NCBI RefSeq assembly: GCF_003255815.1
Contig: NC_037677.1
Coordinates: 107,667,100-107,731,099 of the forward strand
Length of the DNA: 64,000 nt
Origin: Theropithecus gelada
Taxonomy: Eukaryota > Chordata > Mammalia > Primates > Cercopithecidae
Direction: 5' to 3'
Positions 51,264-62,955 of the stretch are shown here, one piece after another. The translations under genes and the position numbers were made by a program. The stretch's first letter is position 1. Each line of letters begins with the position of its first letter. The notes beneath the pieces were generated by a model. That model made no database searches. It was given only the letters and a program-made list of their open reading frames with translations, and was not told the origin of the DNA.

Positions 51264-51364
51264 GTATGTGGATATTAAAAATTAAGTATTTAATATCCAC
51301 AAGTATGTAGATATTAAAAGTTAAGTATTAAGTATTTAATATCCACAAATATGTGGATATTAAA
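51264..51364. repeat. Duplicated quasi-palindrome inside L1
   Basis: 'gtggatattaa' and its reverse complement 'ttaatatccac' alternate across three unit starts at 51264, 51303 and 51349. Confidence 0.85.
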
Positions 51365-51503
51365 CAGCACACTCCTGAAAAAAATAGGTCAACAAGGAAA
51401 TCAAAGGGAAGTTAAAAAGTATCCTGTGTAAAACAAAAATGAAAATACAATATGTCAAAACTTATGCAAGGCAGCAAAAGTAATTATAGAATCAAAGTTT
51501 AAG

Positions 51504-51800
51504 GGCAGGTGCAGTGGCTCACACCTATAATCCCAGCACTTTGGGAGGCCAATTGCTTAAAGCCAGGAGTTCAAGACCAGCCTGACCAACATGGCGAAAC
51601 CCTGTCTCTACTAAAAACACAAAAATTAGCTAGGCATGGTGGCATGTGCCTATAATCTCAGCTTCTTGGGAGGCTAAGGCCCAAGAATTGCTTTAACGTA
51701 GGAGTCAGAGGTGGCAGTAAGCCAATATCATGCCACTGCACTCCAGCCTGGGCGACAGAGCAAGACTCTGTCTCAAAAATAAATAAATAAATAAAATTTA
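51504..51800 (+). repeat. AluS/AluJ-type
   Basis: Full dimer opening ggcaggtgcagtggctcaca, with an (aaat)n tail. Short flanking repeat aaagttta on both sides. Confidence 0.85.
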
Positions 51801-52416
51801 AAATTTAAAGTTTATTGTGATAAATGCCTAAGGAATATATCTTAAATAAAAAAAAACCTGATACATCAAGGAGTTAGAAAAAGAAAAACTAAGTCCAAGG
51901 TTAGCAGAAGGAAGTAAATAATAAAGATTGGAGAAGAAATAAATGACATTTTAGATAGTAAAACAACTGAAAAGATCAATGAAACTAAAAGTTTCTTTGA
52001 AAGGCTAAACAAAATAGATAAACCAAGAGCTTGGTTTTCTTTTTTGTTTTTTTTTTTTTGTTTTTTGTTTTGTTTTTTTTTTAAAGGATAAATAAACCTT
52101 TAGCTAGATTAACCAAAGGGAAAAAAAACTCAAATCAATAAAATTATAAATGAAAGAGGAGACATTACAACTGATACTACAGAAATACAAAGGATCATAA
52201 GAAACTACAATGAACAGTCACACACCAAAAAACTGGATCATCAAAGAAATGGATAAATTCCTAGAAACATACAACCTACCAAGACCGAATCATGAAGAAA
52301 TAGAACATCTGAACAGATCAATAACAAGTAAGGAGAGAAGTAGTAATCAAAAATCTCCCAACAAAGAAAAGCCCAGGAACAGAAAACTTCACAGGTGAAT
52401 TATACCAAAAATTTAA

Positions 52417-52926
52417 CCCTTTTCCCATTTGCCCTGAGAGTATTCACCAGCGGCACTTGTAGCCGCAGCATTTACCCCGAGATAACTTTGCTACAAAATA
52501 TATTGCTTTTATTATTTTTGCATTGCTCTAGTATATCAACTTTGGAAACAAAATACGTCATTCTATTTATAGCATTCTGTTTTTAGTAGGGGTATCTCCA
52601 TTTACAAAATATAGTAATTCTCGATTGCTAAAAATTTCAAATCCTTGAAAGCATAGCATTCCTACACACGATGTTAACATCGTTCTTGAACAGTTGTTGA
52701 CTGAAGATTCATTTGATGAATCAGATTTTTCCAAAATAGATGATTCTGATGATTGAGATGATTCCGATGTTAGTTCTGTTTAGAAATAACTCCAAAAACA
52801 GTTTTCATATTTTATTTTCACAATGGAAAATCAGTCTGATTTGCTTCAGCCTGGAAGAGTGTGCTTATGTAAAATTAAATGAGTGCTGGCAGCAAGCTGC
52901 ACTTTTATTTCTAAACAGGAAAAGGG
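52417..52926 (+). mobile_element. Non-autonomous piggyBac element (MER75-like, PGBD4 relative)
   Basis: A 510-base element bounded by TTAA on both sides (52413-52416 and 52927-52930), the hallmark piggyBac target duplication. Terminal inverted repeats begin CCCTTTTCC and end GGAAAAGGG. Near 52.69-52.76 kb the + strand reads LEQLLTEDSFDESDFSKIDD, closely resembling the N-terminus I recall for the domesticated transposase PGBD4, then a stop. No catalytic domain is present. It sits inside L1 ORF2, which resumes exactly at the right TTAA. Confidence 0.85.
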
Positions 52927-52943
52927 TTAAAGAAGAGTTAATG

Positions 52944-53242
52944 GGCTGGGCGCGGTGGCTTAGACCTGTAATCCCAGCATTTTGGGAGGCTGACGTAGGT
53001 GGATCACGAGGTCAGGAGTTCAAGACCATCCTGGTCAACATGGTGAAACCCCATCTCTACTAAAAATACAAAAATTAGCCAGGCATGGTGGTGCACACCT
53101 GTAATCCCAGCTATTCAGGAGGCCGAGGCAGGAGAATCACTTGAACTCGCGAGGCAGAGGTTGCAGTTAGCCATGATTGGGCCATTGTACTCCAGCCTGG
53201 GCAACAGAGTGAGACTCCATCTCAAAAAATAAAAATATAAAG
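52944..53242 (+). repeat. AluS-type at the edge of the piggyBac element
   Basis: Full Alu flanked by gaagagttaatg at 52932-52943 and 53243-53254. Its left duplication starts one base beyond the right TTAA of the piggyBac element. Confidence 0.88.
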
Positions 53243-55800
53243 GAAGAGTTAATGACAATCCTTCTCAAACTTTTCAAAAAATTGAAGTGTAGAGAACACT
53301 TCCCAGCTCATTTTATGAGTCTATTGTTACCCTCATACCAAAGCCAGATTAAGATATAATAAGAATGAAAATTATAGGCAATATCCCTGATGAACATAGA
53401 TTCAAAAATCCCCAATAAAATACTAGCAAGCCAAATTCAACAGCACATTGACTGGTTCATAAATCATGATCAAGTGGAATTTATTCTTGGAATGCAAGAA
53501 TCGTTCAACATAGGCAAATTTATAAACATAGTACATCATATTAACAGAATTAAGGATAAAAACCATGTGATCATCTCAATAGATGCAGAAAAAGCATTTG
53601 ACTAAATTCAGCATTTTTTTGTGATAAGAAACTCCCAACATATTAGGTGTTTAAAAAATACATCTCAACATAATAAGGGCCATATGTGACAAGCTCACAG
53701 CTAACATAATCAACAGTGAAAAGTTGAACGCTTTTCTTCTAAGATGAGTAAAAAGATGAGAGTGCCCACTGCTGGAAACCCTAGGTAGAGCAATTAGGCA
53801 AGAAAAAGAAACAAAAGGCATACAAATCAGGAAGATGTTAAATTGTTAAATTGCAGATGACATGATCTTATATATAGAAAGCCCTAAAGACTCTACCAAA
53901 AAAACTGTTAGAATAAACAAATTCAGTAAAGTTGCAGGATACAAAATAAACATTAAAAATTTATTTGCACTTCTATGCATTAACAAAAAACTCCCTGAAA
54001 AAGAAAAAGAAATCCCATTTACAATAACATCAAAAAGGATAAAATACTTAGGAATAAATTTATTCAAGGAGATGAAAGATCTGTAAATTAAAAACTACAA
54101 GATATAAATGAAATAAATTGAGTAAGACACAAATAAATAGAAAGATAACCAATGTTTATGGATTGGAAGAATTTATATTATTAAAATGTCCATACTACCA
54201 AAGTTATCTATGAATTCAATGCAATCCCTATAAAAATTCCAGTGGCATTTTTCACAGAAATAGAAAAAAATACTAAAATTTGTGTTGGCCACAGAGGACC
54301 CTAAAGACCCAAAGCAATCTTGAGTGGGAAGACCAAAGCTGGAAGCATATACTTTCTTATTTTAAGCTATGTTACGAAGCTAGAGTAATCAAAACAGTAT
54401 GGCATTGCCATATAAAATCAGACACATAGACCAATGGAACATACTAGAGAACCCAGAAATGAACCCAAACATATATGGTCATGTAATCTTTGAAAAAGGT
54501 GCCAAAAATACACAATGGGGGAAAGGATAGCCTCTTCAATAAATGGTGTTGGGAAAACTTGATATCCACATGAAAATTATAAAATTGGACTCTTATCTTA
54601 CACCATACACAAATATTAACTGAAAACGTCTTATAGACTTAAATATAAGACCTAAAGCCATAAAACTCCCTGAAGAAAACCTAGGGGAAAAGCTCCTTGA
54701 CATTTATCTAGGCAATGATTATTTTGGATATGACACCAGTAGCACCCACAATCAAAGCAAAAACAAACTAGTGAAACTACACCAAACAAAAAGCTTCTGC
54801 AGGGAAAAGGAAATGATTAACAGAGTGAAGAGACAACCTACGGAATGGGAGAAAATATTTTCAAACCATAAACCTGATAAGGGGTTAATATCCAAAATAT
54901 ATAAGCAACTCACACAGCTCAATAATAACAACAAAAACCCAAATTATCCTGATTTTAAAATGGGCAAAGGACCTGAATAGACATTTTTTCCAAAGAAGAC
55001 ATACAAATGACAAACAGATCTATGAAAAGATATTCAACATTACTGAATATCAGAGAAATGCAAATCAAAACCACAATGATATACCACCTCATGCCTGTTA
55101 GGATGGCAATTATCAAAAAGATAAGAGATAAAAAAAGTGTTGACAGGGGTCTAAAGAAAAGGCAACCCTTGTGTATTGTTGGTGGGAATGTAAATTAGTA
55201 TAGCTATTATGGAAAACAGTATGCAGGTTCCTCAGAAAATTAAAAATAGAACTACCATATGATCCAGCAATTCCACTTCTGGGTATTTATCCAAAAGAAA
55301 TGGAATCAGTGTCTTGAAAGAGACCATTTGCACTGTCATGTTCATTGCAGTATTATTCACAATAGCCAGGAAACAACCTCAGTGTTTACTGGAGAATGAA
55401 TGGATAAAGAAAATGTGATCTATCTGTCCTTGTCTCTATCTAACATATTGAGCCTTTAGAAAAGGAAATTCTGCCATGTGTGACAACATAAATAAGTCTG
55501 GAGGACACTGTGCTAAGTGAAATAAGCTAGACACAGAAAGACAAATACTGTCTGATCTCACGTATCTGGAGAATCTAAAAAAGTTGAACTCACAGAAGCA
55601 GAAACTAGAGCGGTGGTTGCCAGGGGCTGGGAGCTGGAGCTGGGGGGAGGGGGAAATGTTGTTCAAAGGATACAAACTTTCAATTATAAGATGATTATCT
55701 AGTGTACAGCATGGTGACTACAGTTAATAATACTCTATTGTATAACTGAATTTTCTTAGCAAATCTTAGGTGTTCTCACCATTTAAAAAAAGTGATGTGA

Positions 55801-56020
55801 CCTGGCTAACGCGGTGAAATCCCGTCTCTACTAAAAAAAATACAAAAAACTAGCCGGGCGACTTGGCGGGCGCCTGTAGTCCCAGCTACTCGGGAGGCTG
55901 AGGCAGGAGAATGGCGTAAACCCGGGAGGCGGAGCTTGCAGTGAGCTGAGATCCGGCCACTGCACCCCAGCCTGGTCAACAGAGTGAGACTCCGTCTCAA
56001 AAAAAAAAAAAAAAAAAAAA
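55801..56020 (+). repeat. 5'-truncated AluYR-type (Old World monkey lineage)
   Basis: The copy starts in the left arm at cctggctaacgcggtgaaat, so about 60-75 bases are missing. It is otherwise close to a young consensus and contains 'gagatccggccactgcac'. Flanked by aaaaaaagtgatgtga before (55785-55800) and agtgatgtga after the A tail (56021-56030). Confidence 0.9.
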
Positions 56021-56299
56021 AGTGATGTGAAGTAGTGGACATGTTAATTGGCTTGATTGTGATAGTATTTCACGATGTATAAAACATCACATTATACATC
56101 TTAAATATGTACAATTTCTGTTTGTCAGTTATACAGTAATAACTCTGGAAAACAAAAACCAAACCAAACAAAAAAACTAAATAAAGATAGGAAGGGGAGA
56201 GGGAAACAAACAAAACCTGGAAGCAAACATACAAACTCAATCCTACTTGGTTGTATTTCCTCTGTGTTGGGGGTTGCAGGATAGAGGAGAATGGCATAC

Positions 56300-56615
56300 A
56301 AATTTTTAAAACATATTTTAAATGAAATTCACGTAACATAAAATTAGCTGTTAAAGCATAAAATTCAGTAGCATTTAGTACATTCATCGTGTTGTGCAAC
56401 CACCACCTATATCCAGTTCCAAAGCATTTTCATCACTCCAAAAGAAAACCCTATACCCATAAAGTAAACACTCCTTATCTCCCTCTTACCCCCGTGCCTG
56501 GCAAGCATGAATCTGCTGTCTTTATGGATTTAGCAATTCTAGCTATTTCCTATAAATAGAATCATACAGCATGTGACTCTTGTGTCTTGCTTCTTTCATT
56601 TAGTATACTTAAGAT
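56300..56615 (-). repeat. L1M 3' UTR fragment
   Basis: On the + strand it reads 'gttgtgcaaccaccacctat', 'tttatggatttagcaattct', 'cttctttcatttagtata', the reverse of an old L1 3' end. Confidence 0.7.
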
Positions 56616-58685
56616 CTCTGAACTCTTTATAGAAGATTCTTTTTTGGGTAGTGAGATGAGTGAAGCAACTCTTAAATTATTAACATTTTATATGTATTAT
56701 AAGATTGAGCAAATGAGGATCTATATTAAGGTTGTTAGGAGTCAGGGTCCTTATTGTGAAAGAAGAGTCATATAAATTTGGAATGGGGAAAGGCAAGAAA
56801 GAGCCCTGTGGGAATGGACAGGCATTGGGGTAACAATGTGAACTCATGATTTCTAAAATATATTATGTGTGTACATGTATATGTATAGGTGTGTGTTTGT
56901 ATATATACATCTATGTCTATGTGTATATACATTCATATATTTCCTAGCTCTATCTGCTGAAAGGACCCAGAAACAGACACCTAAGCAGCAATGAGCACTC
57001 GTAGTGTCTGGATGTTGGTTTCTATTACTTCATTAACAGGGAGCAGGGCTCTTTAGAGAAACAGCTGAATCTAGGGATGAAGAATCCCTGAAACTTCTTC
57101 TTAAGCCAAAGCAAGAAAGTACTCAGAAAATTGACAAGGGCATGTCACAAGCACACAGGAACTGCTTGAAGGGGCTCTCAGAGGTCAAATCATGGATTAT
57201 TTGGACACCAAAATAATTAAGAACAATAATTAGTTATAAATCATTGAAAAAATAGAAAGCCATGAATACGTATCAGTGATAGATTCATAAATACTTAGGG
57301 AAGAAATTAGGGTCCTTGTGGAATGCCAAAAATTGACTCAGAGAGAGTCAGAGGATAGAGTGCTGAGGTTAGAAAATAATTTTTCAACCATCATTGTAAA
57401 AACAAAAATCATCAAGAGATGATAGACCCAGGAAGATATTTTGATCAACAGCAAGATATTTATTAACTGTAAAATAAGTTGCCACAGATTGCTTACTAGT
57501 TGTAAGGAAAAAATGGTCACTACAAAAAAGAGAAATCCAAGAAACACCTTGACTATGTGATCAAAATTAACCTACCAAGGGAGGCAGATGAACATTATTT
57601 GCTCTGGATGTGATATGCTAAGAAGGATACAATATCACATTCATATTCCTGATGGGAATATATAACTGGAATTTAATCAGGAGGAAATATCAGATAGACC
57701 CAGAATGAGGAATCATATTTAAAAAAACCCACTGTTCTTCAAAAATGTTAATATTATAAAAGACAAAGTCTGAAAATGATCCATTAAAGCCAACTACAAA
57801 GACATGACAATAAAATGTGATACGTAATCCTAAAATGGCTTTTGTAGTGGAGAAGAAATTATTATTGGGTCAGTTGGCAAAATTGAAATACAAATGATAG
57901 ATTGGTGAAAACAATGTACAGATGTCTGTTCTGTATTTATGTAAGATAACAGGTATATTATTAGGAAATACACACCAAAGTATTTACTGGTAAAGTGCTA
58001 TGATATTTGTAACTTATGCTCAAATAGTTCTGAAAAGCAATACTCGTGTGTGTATGTGTATGTGTGTGTGTGCACATGCATGTGGAGAGAGAAAAGGAGT
58101 AGGGAGAGAGTAAATTATAAAGGAAATGGAGTAAAATTTTAACAATGAGTAAATCTGGATAAAGGATATATGAGACTTTTATTATTCTGGGAGTTTTTTT
58201 GGTAAGTATGAAATTATTTTAAATAAAAAGTTAAAAAATTATTCCATGATTGCCTGACATCTCCATAAAGAACTAGTGTAGCTACATAAAAAATAAGTAT
58301 TTTTCATTGAAATAAAATATTTTGGACTAGAAACCAAAATATTTTAAATTTGGAAAAATACAAGTCTTTTAATTCTTGATAGACATCTCTCTAAGGCACA
58401 GCCAGGCAACCCTTACCTCTACCTCCTTTTTAATGTTAGGGTGATGTTTCTTTTACCTAAAGGTTTTAAGAATTTCCATTAGCTTAGAAATATTATACTA
58501 TGATTACTGTATTCTCATGCTTTATTTGGCCTGAGTTAAAATTTTGGCTTTCAACAGGAACAGGCTGAGAAGTTGAAGAGCAACCCTGAGAAGTTAAAAA
58601 GCAAACCATTCAGGGTAAATGAACTGGCCTGAGTTCTTTGCAGCCTATAGGCAGCAGTTCTGTGTAAGTATCATTGATCAATTTG
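56616..58685. other. Intergenic, unassigned
   Basis: AT-rich sequence with a (TG)n-like patch at 58046-58080. 56.78-57.9 kb looks like a worn repeat but I could not name it. No gene seen. Confidence 0.5.
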
Positions 58686-59909
58686 GCTACACATTGATCA
58701 ATTTGTTGATATCATCCAATAACTGGCTTTTGGTTTCATTGATCTTTGTCTATAGATTTTGTTTTTATTAATATCTACTTTTTATTATTTCCTTCTGCTT
58801 GCTTTGGGCGTAATTTACTTATTTTAAAAAATGTATATCATTGGTCTGAGAACTTGCTTCTTTTTAAATATAGTCATACAATGCTATTGATTTTCCTCCA
58901 AACACAGCTTTAGTTGCATTCAAAAATTTGGTACGTTATATTTGATTTTTCATTCCATTCAAAATATTTTCTAATTACTTTTGAGACTCCCTTTTTGACA
59001 TGTGTGTTCTGCAGAAATGTGATATTTTGTTTCCAAATATTTGGGGGATTTTCCATACAAGTTTCTGTTATTGATTTTTAGTTTGGCTATGTTATGGTCA
59101 GATAATATACTATGTATAATTTCAATTATTTTAAATTTGGTAAGGTTTGCTTATAAGCCAGAATATGGTCTATATTTTTTATTTTTATTGAGAGATAATT
59201 CACGTACCATTAAGTTAACTGTTTAAAAGCATACAGGTCAGTGGTTTTTACTTTGTTCACAAGGTTGCACAGCCATTACCTCTATTTAATTCCAGATCAT
59301 TTTTCACCACCTTTAAAAGAAGCTCTGTACCCATAGCAGTAACTCTATTCTCTCCTCCCAGCCCCAAGCAAGTAATTTTCTACTTTATCTTTATGGATTT
59401 GCATATTTTAGACATTTCATACAAATGAAATCATATAATATGTGGCATTTTGTGTCTGGCTTTATTCACCGAGCCTGTTTTCAAGTTTTATCCAAAACTT
59501 GAAAATGAAGTATCAGTAGTTCATTCCTTCTTATGGCTGAGTAATATTTTATTATATGGATATATGGATATACCACATTTTGTTTATTCATCAAAGGACA
59601 TTAAGTATATGATTTTTGTACATGTATATTAAGTATAATATTTTTGTATATGATTAATAATGGCTATGACCATTCATGTACAAATTTTTGTGTGGACATA
59701 TGTTTTCTTTTCTCTTGGGTATATATTTGAGGCTGGAATTACTAAGTTATAGGGTAACTCTATGTTTAGCATATTTAGGAATCGCAAAACTGTTTTCCAA
59801 AGCAGATGACATTTTTATCAATACTTGTCATTATCTAACTTTTAATTTGAGTCATTCTAATGGGTGTGAAGTGGTATCTCATTGTATGTGTGTGTGTGTT
59901 TACATATGT

Positions 59910-60008
59910 TTTAAGAGATGGGGTCTCACTGTGTTGCCCAGGCTGGCCCTGAACTCCTGGGCTCAAGTGATTCTCCTATGTCAGCCTCCCAAGTAACCTC
60001 CCAAGAAC
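59910..60008 (-). repeat. Alu fragment (single partial arm)
   Basis: 'gagatggggtctcactgtgt' through 'cagcctcccaagtaacctcc' is about 95 bases of reverse Alu, preceded by a short (TG)n. Confidence 0.75.
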
Positions 60009-60727
60009 TATAGGAGCACCTCATCACATTTGGGTTTATTGTGGTTTTAATATGCATTTCCATCTATGGAAAGTTGAAGTTAGCATACGGAAAGTTGTTA
60101 AAGGTCTTTTCATGTGCTTATTAGTCACTTGCATGTCTTCTTTGGAGAAATGTCTATGCAAATCCTTTGCCTACATAGAATTTAGTAATTGGATCTTTTT
60201 TATTATTGAGTTATAAAGGTTCTTTAGATATTCTAGATACTAGATTCTTATCAAATATATGATTTGCAAATATTTTCTCCTGCTTTGTGTGTTTTTTCAC
60301 TTTCTTGGTGATGTCTTTTGAAACACAAAAGTTTTTAATTTTTATGTAGTCTATTTATTTTTTCATCAGCTTCTTGTGTTTTAGGTGTCATATCTAAGAA
60401 ACTATTGCCTAATCCAAGATATGGAGACTTGCATCTCTGTTTTCTTCTAAGTGTGTTATAGTTTTAGCTCTTGCTTTTAGGTCCTTGTTCTAATTTGTGT
60501 TATTTTTGCATATGGTGTGAGGTAGGGGTCCAAGTTCATTATTTTGCATGTGAAAATCCAGTTGTCTGAGCACTACATTTTGAAAAGACCATTCTTTTTC
60601 TCCATTAAATTGTCTTAGCACCCTTGTTGAAAATCAATTGTCCATAGATGTGAAAGTTTATTTACGGATTCTCAATTCTATTCCATTAATCTATATGTCT
60701 ATTCTTATGCCAGAAACACAGTGTCTT

Positions 60728-61018
60728 TTTTTTTTTTTGAGACCGAGTCTCGCTCTGTCACCCAGGCTGGAGTGCAGTGGCCAGATCTCAGCTCACTGCA
60801 AGCTCTGACTCCCGGGTTCCCGCCATTCTCCTGCCTCAGCCTCCCGAGTAGCTGGGACCACAGGCGCCGCCACCTCGCCCGGCTAATTTTTTGTGTTTTT
60901 AGTAGAGATGGGGTTTCACCGTGTTAGCCAGGATGGTCTCGATCTCCTGACCTTGTGATCCGCCCGTCTCGGCCTCCCAAAGTGCTGGGATTACAGACTT
61001 GAGCCACCGCGCCCGGCC
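60728..61018 (-). repeat. AluYR-type (Old World monkey lineage), full length
   Basis: Full copy flanked by an exact 11-base duplication cacagtgtctt at 60717-60727 and 61019-61029. On its own strand it has 'ggctcaagtctgtaatccc', 'gccgagacgggcggatc' and 'gagatctggccactgcac', which fit the AluYR group better than human AluY. Confidence 0.92.
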
Positions 61019-61529
61019 CACAGTGTCTTAATTACTGTAGCTTTGTAGCAAATTTGGAAATCAGGAAGTGTGAGTTCTCCAACTTTTTCTTCTTTTTCAA
61101 TATTATTTTAGCTATTCCTTGTTCATTGCATTTCTATATACATTTTAGGATCACTTATAAATTTCTAATAAAAAGATAGTTGAAATTTTGATATGAATTA
61201 TATTGAATCTGTAGATCAATTTGGTAGGTACTATCATCTAGCAATATTAAGTCTTTCAGTGTATGAATACAGGTCATCTTTCCAATTTGGTATTTTGATG
61301 AATATTCTTTTGTACTTGAAAAGAGTATGTATTTTGCTATTGTTGATGGAGTGTTCTATAAATGTCAATTTGGTTGATAGTTTTTTCAGGACCTTTATAT
61401 ATGATTACCCTGAAAGGAGTGTTGAACTCATCATTGTGAATTGGTGTATTTCTTTTTTTTTTAAATCTATCAATTTTTGCTTAATGTATTTTGATGATCT
61501 TTAATGTGCATATACATTTAGGATTTTTG

Positions 61530-61613
61530 TCTTCCTTCCTTCCTTCCTTCCTTCCTTCCTTCCTTCCCTCCCTCCCTCCCTCCCTTCCTTCCTTCCCTCC
61601 CTCCCTCCCCTCC

Positions 61614-61646
<33 letters not shown>

Positions 61647-61797
61647 TTCTGCTGCTTCTTCTTCTTCTTCTTCTTCTTCTTCTTCTTCTTCTTCTTCTTC
61701 TTCTTCTTCTTCTTCTTCTTCTTCTTCTTCGTCTTCTTCTTCTTCTTCTTCTTCCTCTTCCTTCTCTCTCTCTCCCTCTCTCTTTCTTTCTTTCTTT
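61530..61797. repeat. Composite pyrimidine microsatellite (TTCC, CCCT, CTG and CTT units)
   Basis: A nearly unbroken C/T tract of about 268 bases on the + strand. It is (CTTC)n, then (CCCT)n, then CTG/CTT units (61613-61656), then (CTT)n for about 100 bases with one CGT interruption, ending in CT and CTTT units. It adjoins the poly(T) side of the next Alu, so it probably grew from that Alu's A-rich tail. Long open frames here of poly-Phe, poly-Arg and poly-Glu are artefacts. Confidence 0.97.
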
Positions 61798-62093
61798 GAG
61801 ACAGGAACTATTTCTGTTGCCCAGGCTACAGTGCGACATATTATTATGTGGCATAATAATAGCTCACAGCAGCCTCTACCTTCCAGGTTCAAACAATCTT
61901 CCCATCTCGGTCCCCTGAGTAGCTGAGACCACAGGCATGCACCATCGTGCCTGGCTAATTTTTAAATTTTTTGTAGAGATGGGAGTCTTCCTATGTTGCC
62001 CTTGCTGGTCTCAAACTCCTGAGTTCAAGTGATCCTCCCACTTCTACCTCCCAAGGTGATGGGATTATAGGTGTGAACCACCATGTCTGGCCT
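61798..62093 (-). repeat. AluJ
   Basis: Reverse-oriented diverged Alu: 'gagacaggaactatttctgt' to 'gtgaaccaccatgtctggcc'. Confidence 0.82.
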
Positions 62094-62247
62094 GTATTTT
62101 CTTAATGTATGTAATCTTTTATTATTATATAATATCTCTCTTTATCTTGATATTTTTGTTCTGAAGTTGGCTTTGATATTAATATAGCCACTGGATTTAT
62201 TTTGATTAATATTTGCATTGTATATCTTTTTTTCATCCTTTTACTTT

Positions 62248-62550
62248 TCTTTTTTTTTTTTTGAGACGGAGTCTTGCTCTGTTGCCAGGGTGGAGTAGAG
62301 TGGCATGATCTCGGCTTACTGCAACCTCCTCTTCCTGGGTTCAGGTGATTCTCCTGTGTCAGCCTCCCAAGTAGCTGGGATTACAGGCATGCACCACCAT
62401 CCCAGCTAATTTTGGTATATATATATTTTTAAGTAGAGATGGGGTTTTGCCATATTGGGCAGGACAGTCTAGATCTCCTGACCTCGTGATCTGCCCACCT
62501 CAGCCTCCCAAAGTGCTAGGATTACAGGCAGGAGCCACCACGCCTGGCCT
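62248..62550 (-). repeat. AluS-type with target site duplication
   Basis: Reverse-oriented full Alu; 'catccttttactttt' before recurs as 'catcctttttactttt' after. A small (ta)n expansion sits in the middle. Confidence 0.87.
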
Positions 62551-62955
62551 CATCCTTTTTACTTTTAATCTATCTATATCATTATATTTAAATTGGGCTG
62601 CTTGTAGAGAGCGTGTAGTTGAGCCTTGTTTTATTTATCTAATCTGATGATCTCTGTCTTTTTATTAGTGGGTTTAGACCATTTCATTTTAATGTAATTA
62701 TTTGTGTGGTTGAGTTTAGGTTTACATTTTATTATTTGTTTTCTGTGTGTCACTTCTGTTCTTTGTTCTTCTGTTCTCTCTTTCCTGTCTTTTTTGGATT
62801 ATTCAATTACTTCTGTTTATATCTACTTTTCATTTTCATATTGATTTTTTTGTTATAATTTTTGTATTATTTTTCTATTGGCTGATCTAGGGATTGCAAT
62901 ACATACCTTATCCTTTCATAGTCGTCTTAGAGTTAATGTTTTACCACTTCAAATA

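Larger units (their letters stand above)
47370..56165 (+). repeat. Near full-length L1MA/L1MB-class LINE-1 carrying five later insertions
   Basis: From the left: GC-richer 5' UTR (47.4-48.4 kb), ORF1/inter-ORF region (48.4-50.6 kb), ORF2 (about 50.6-55.2 kb) and 3' UTR ending near 56.15 kb. The reverse-transcriptase SIDAEKAFD is seen near 53.58 kb, followed by a stop, and ADDMILYIES near 53.86 kb. Without the four Alus and the piggyBac insertion it is roughly 7.2 kb. All frames are broken, so it is inactive. Confidence 0.82.
59169..61295 (-). repeat. 5'-truncated L1M inserted in the outer L1
   Basis: A 3' UTR starting at 'ttattgagagataattcacg' runs through the 3' half of ORF2 and stops near 'gaatctgtagatcaatttgg'. 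It carries a short Alu fragment at 59.91 kb and a full AluYR at 60.73 kb. Confidence 0.75.
58690..62955 (-). repeat. L1M-class LINE-1 (ORF2) split by a second L1
   Basis: The outer element occupies 58690-59168 and about 61296-62955. ORF2 sequence breaks after 'gaatatggtctat' and resumes with 'gatgaatattcttttgtact', the expected next stretch. It is also interrupted by the microsatellite and by Alus at 61.8 and 62.25 kb. Confidence 0.75.

Noticed and set aside
53390..53605. Reverse-transcriptase-like frame with SIDAEKAFD
   Set aside because: It is genuine L1 ORF2 homology but is ended by a stop and sits in a broken element, so it is not called as a gene.
61501..61892. Open frames of 102-124 codons encoding poly-Phe, poly-Arg or poly-Glu
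   Set aside because: They are translations of the pyrimidine microsatellite, not genes.
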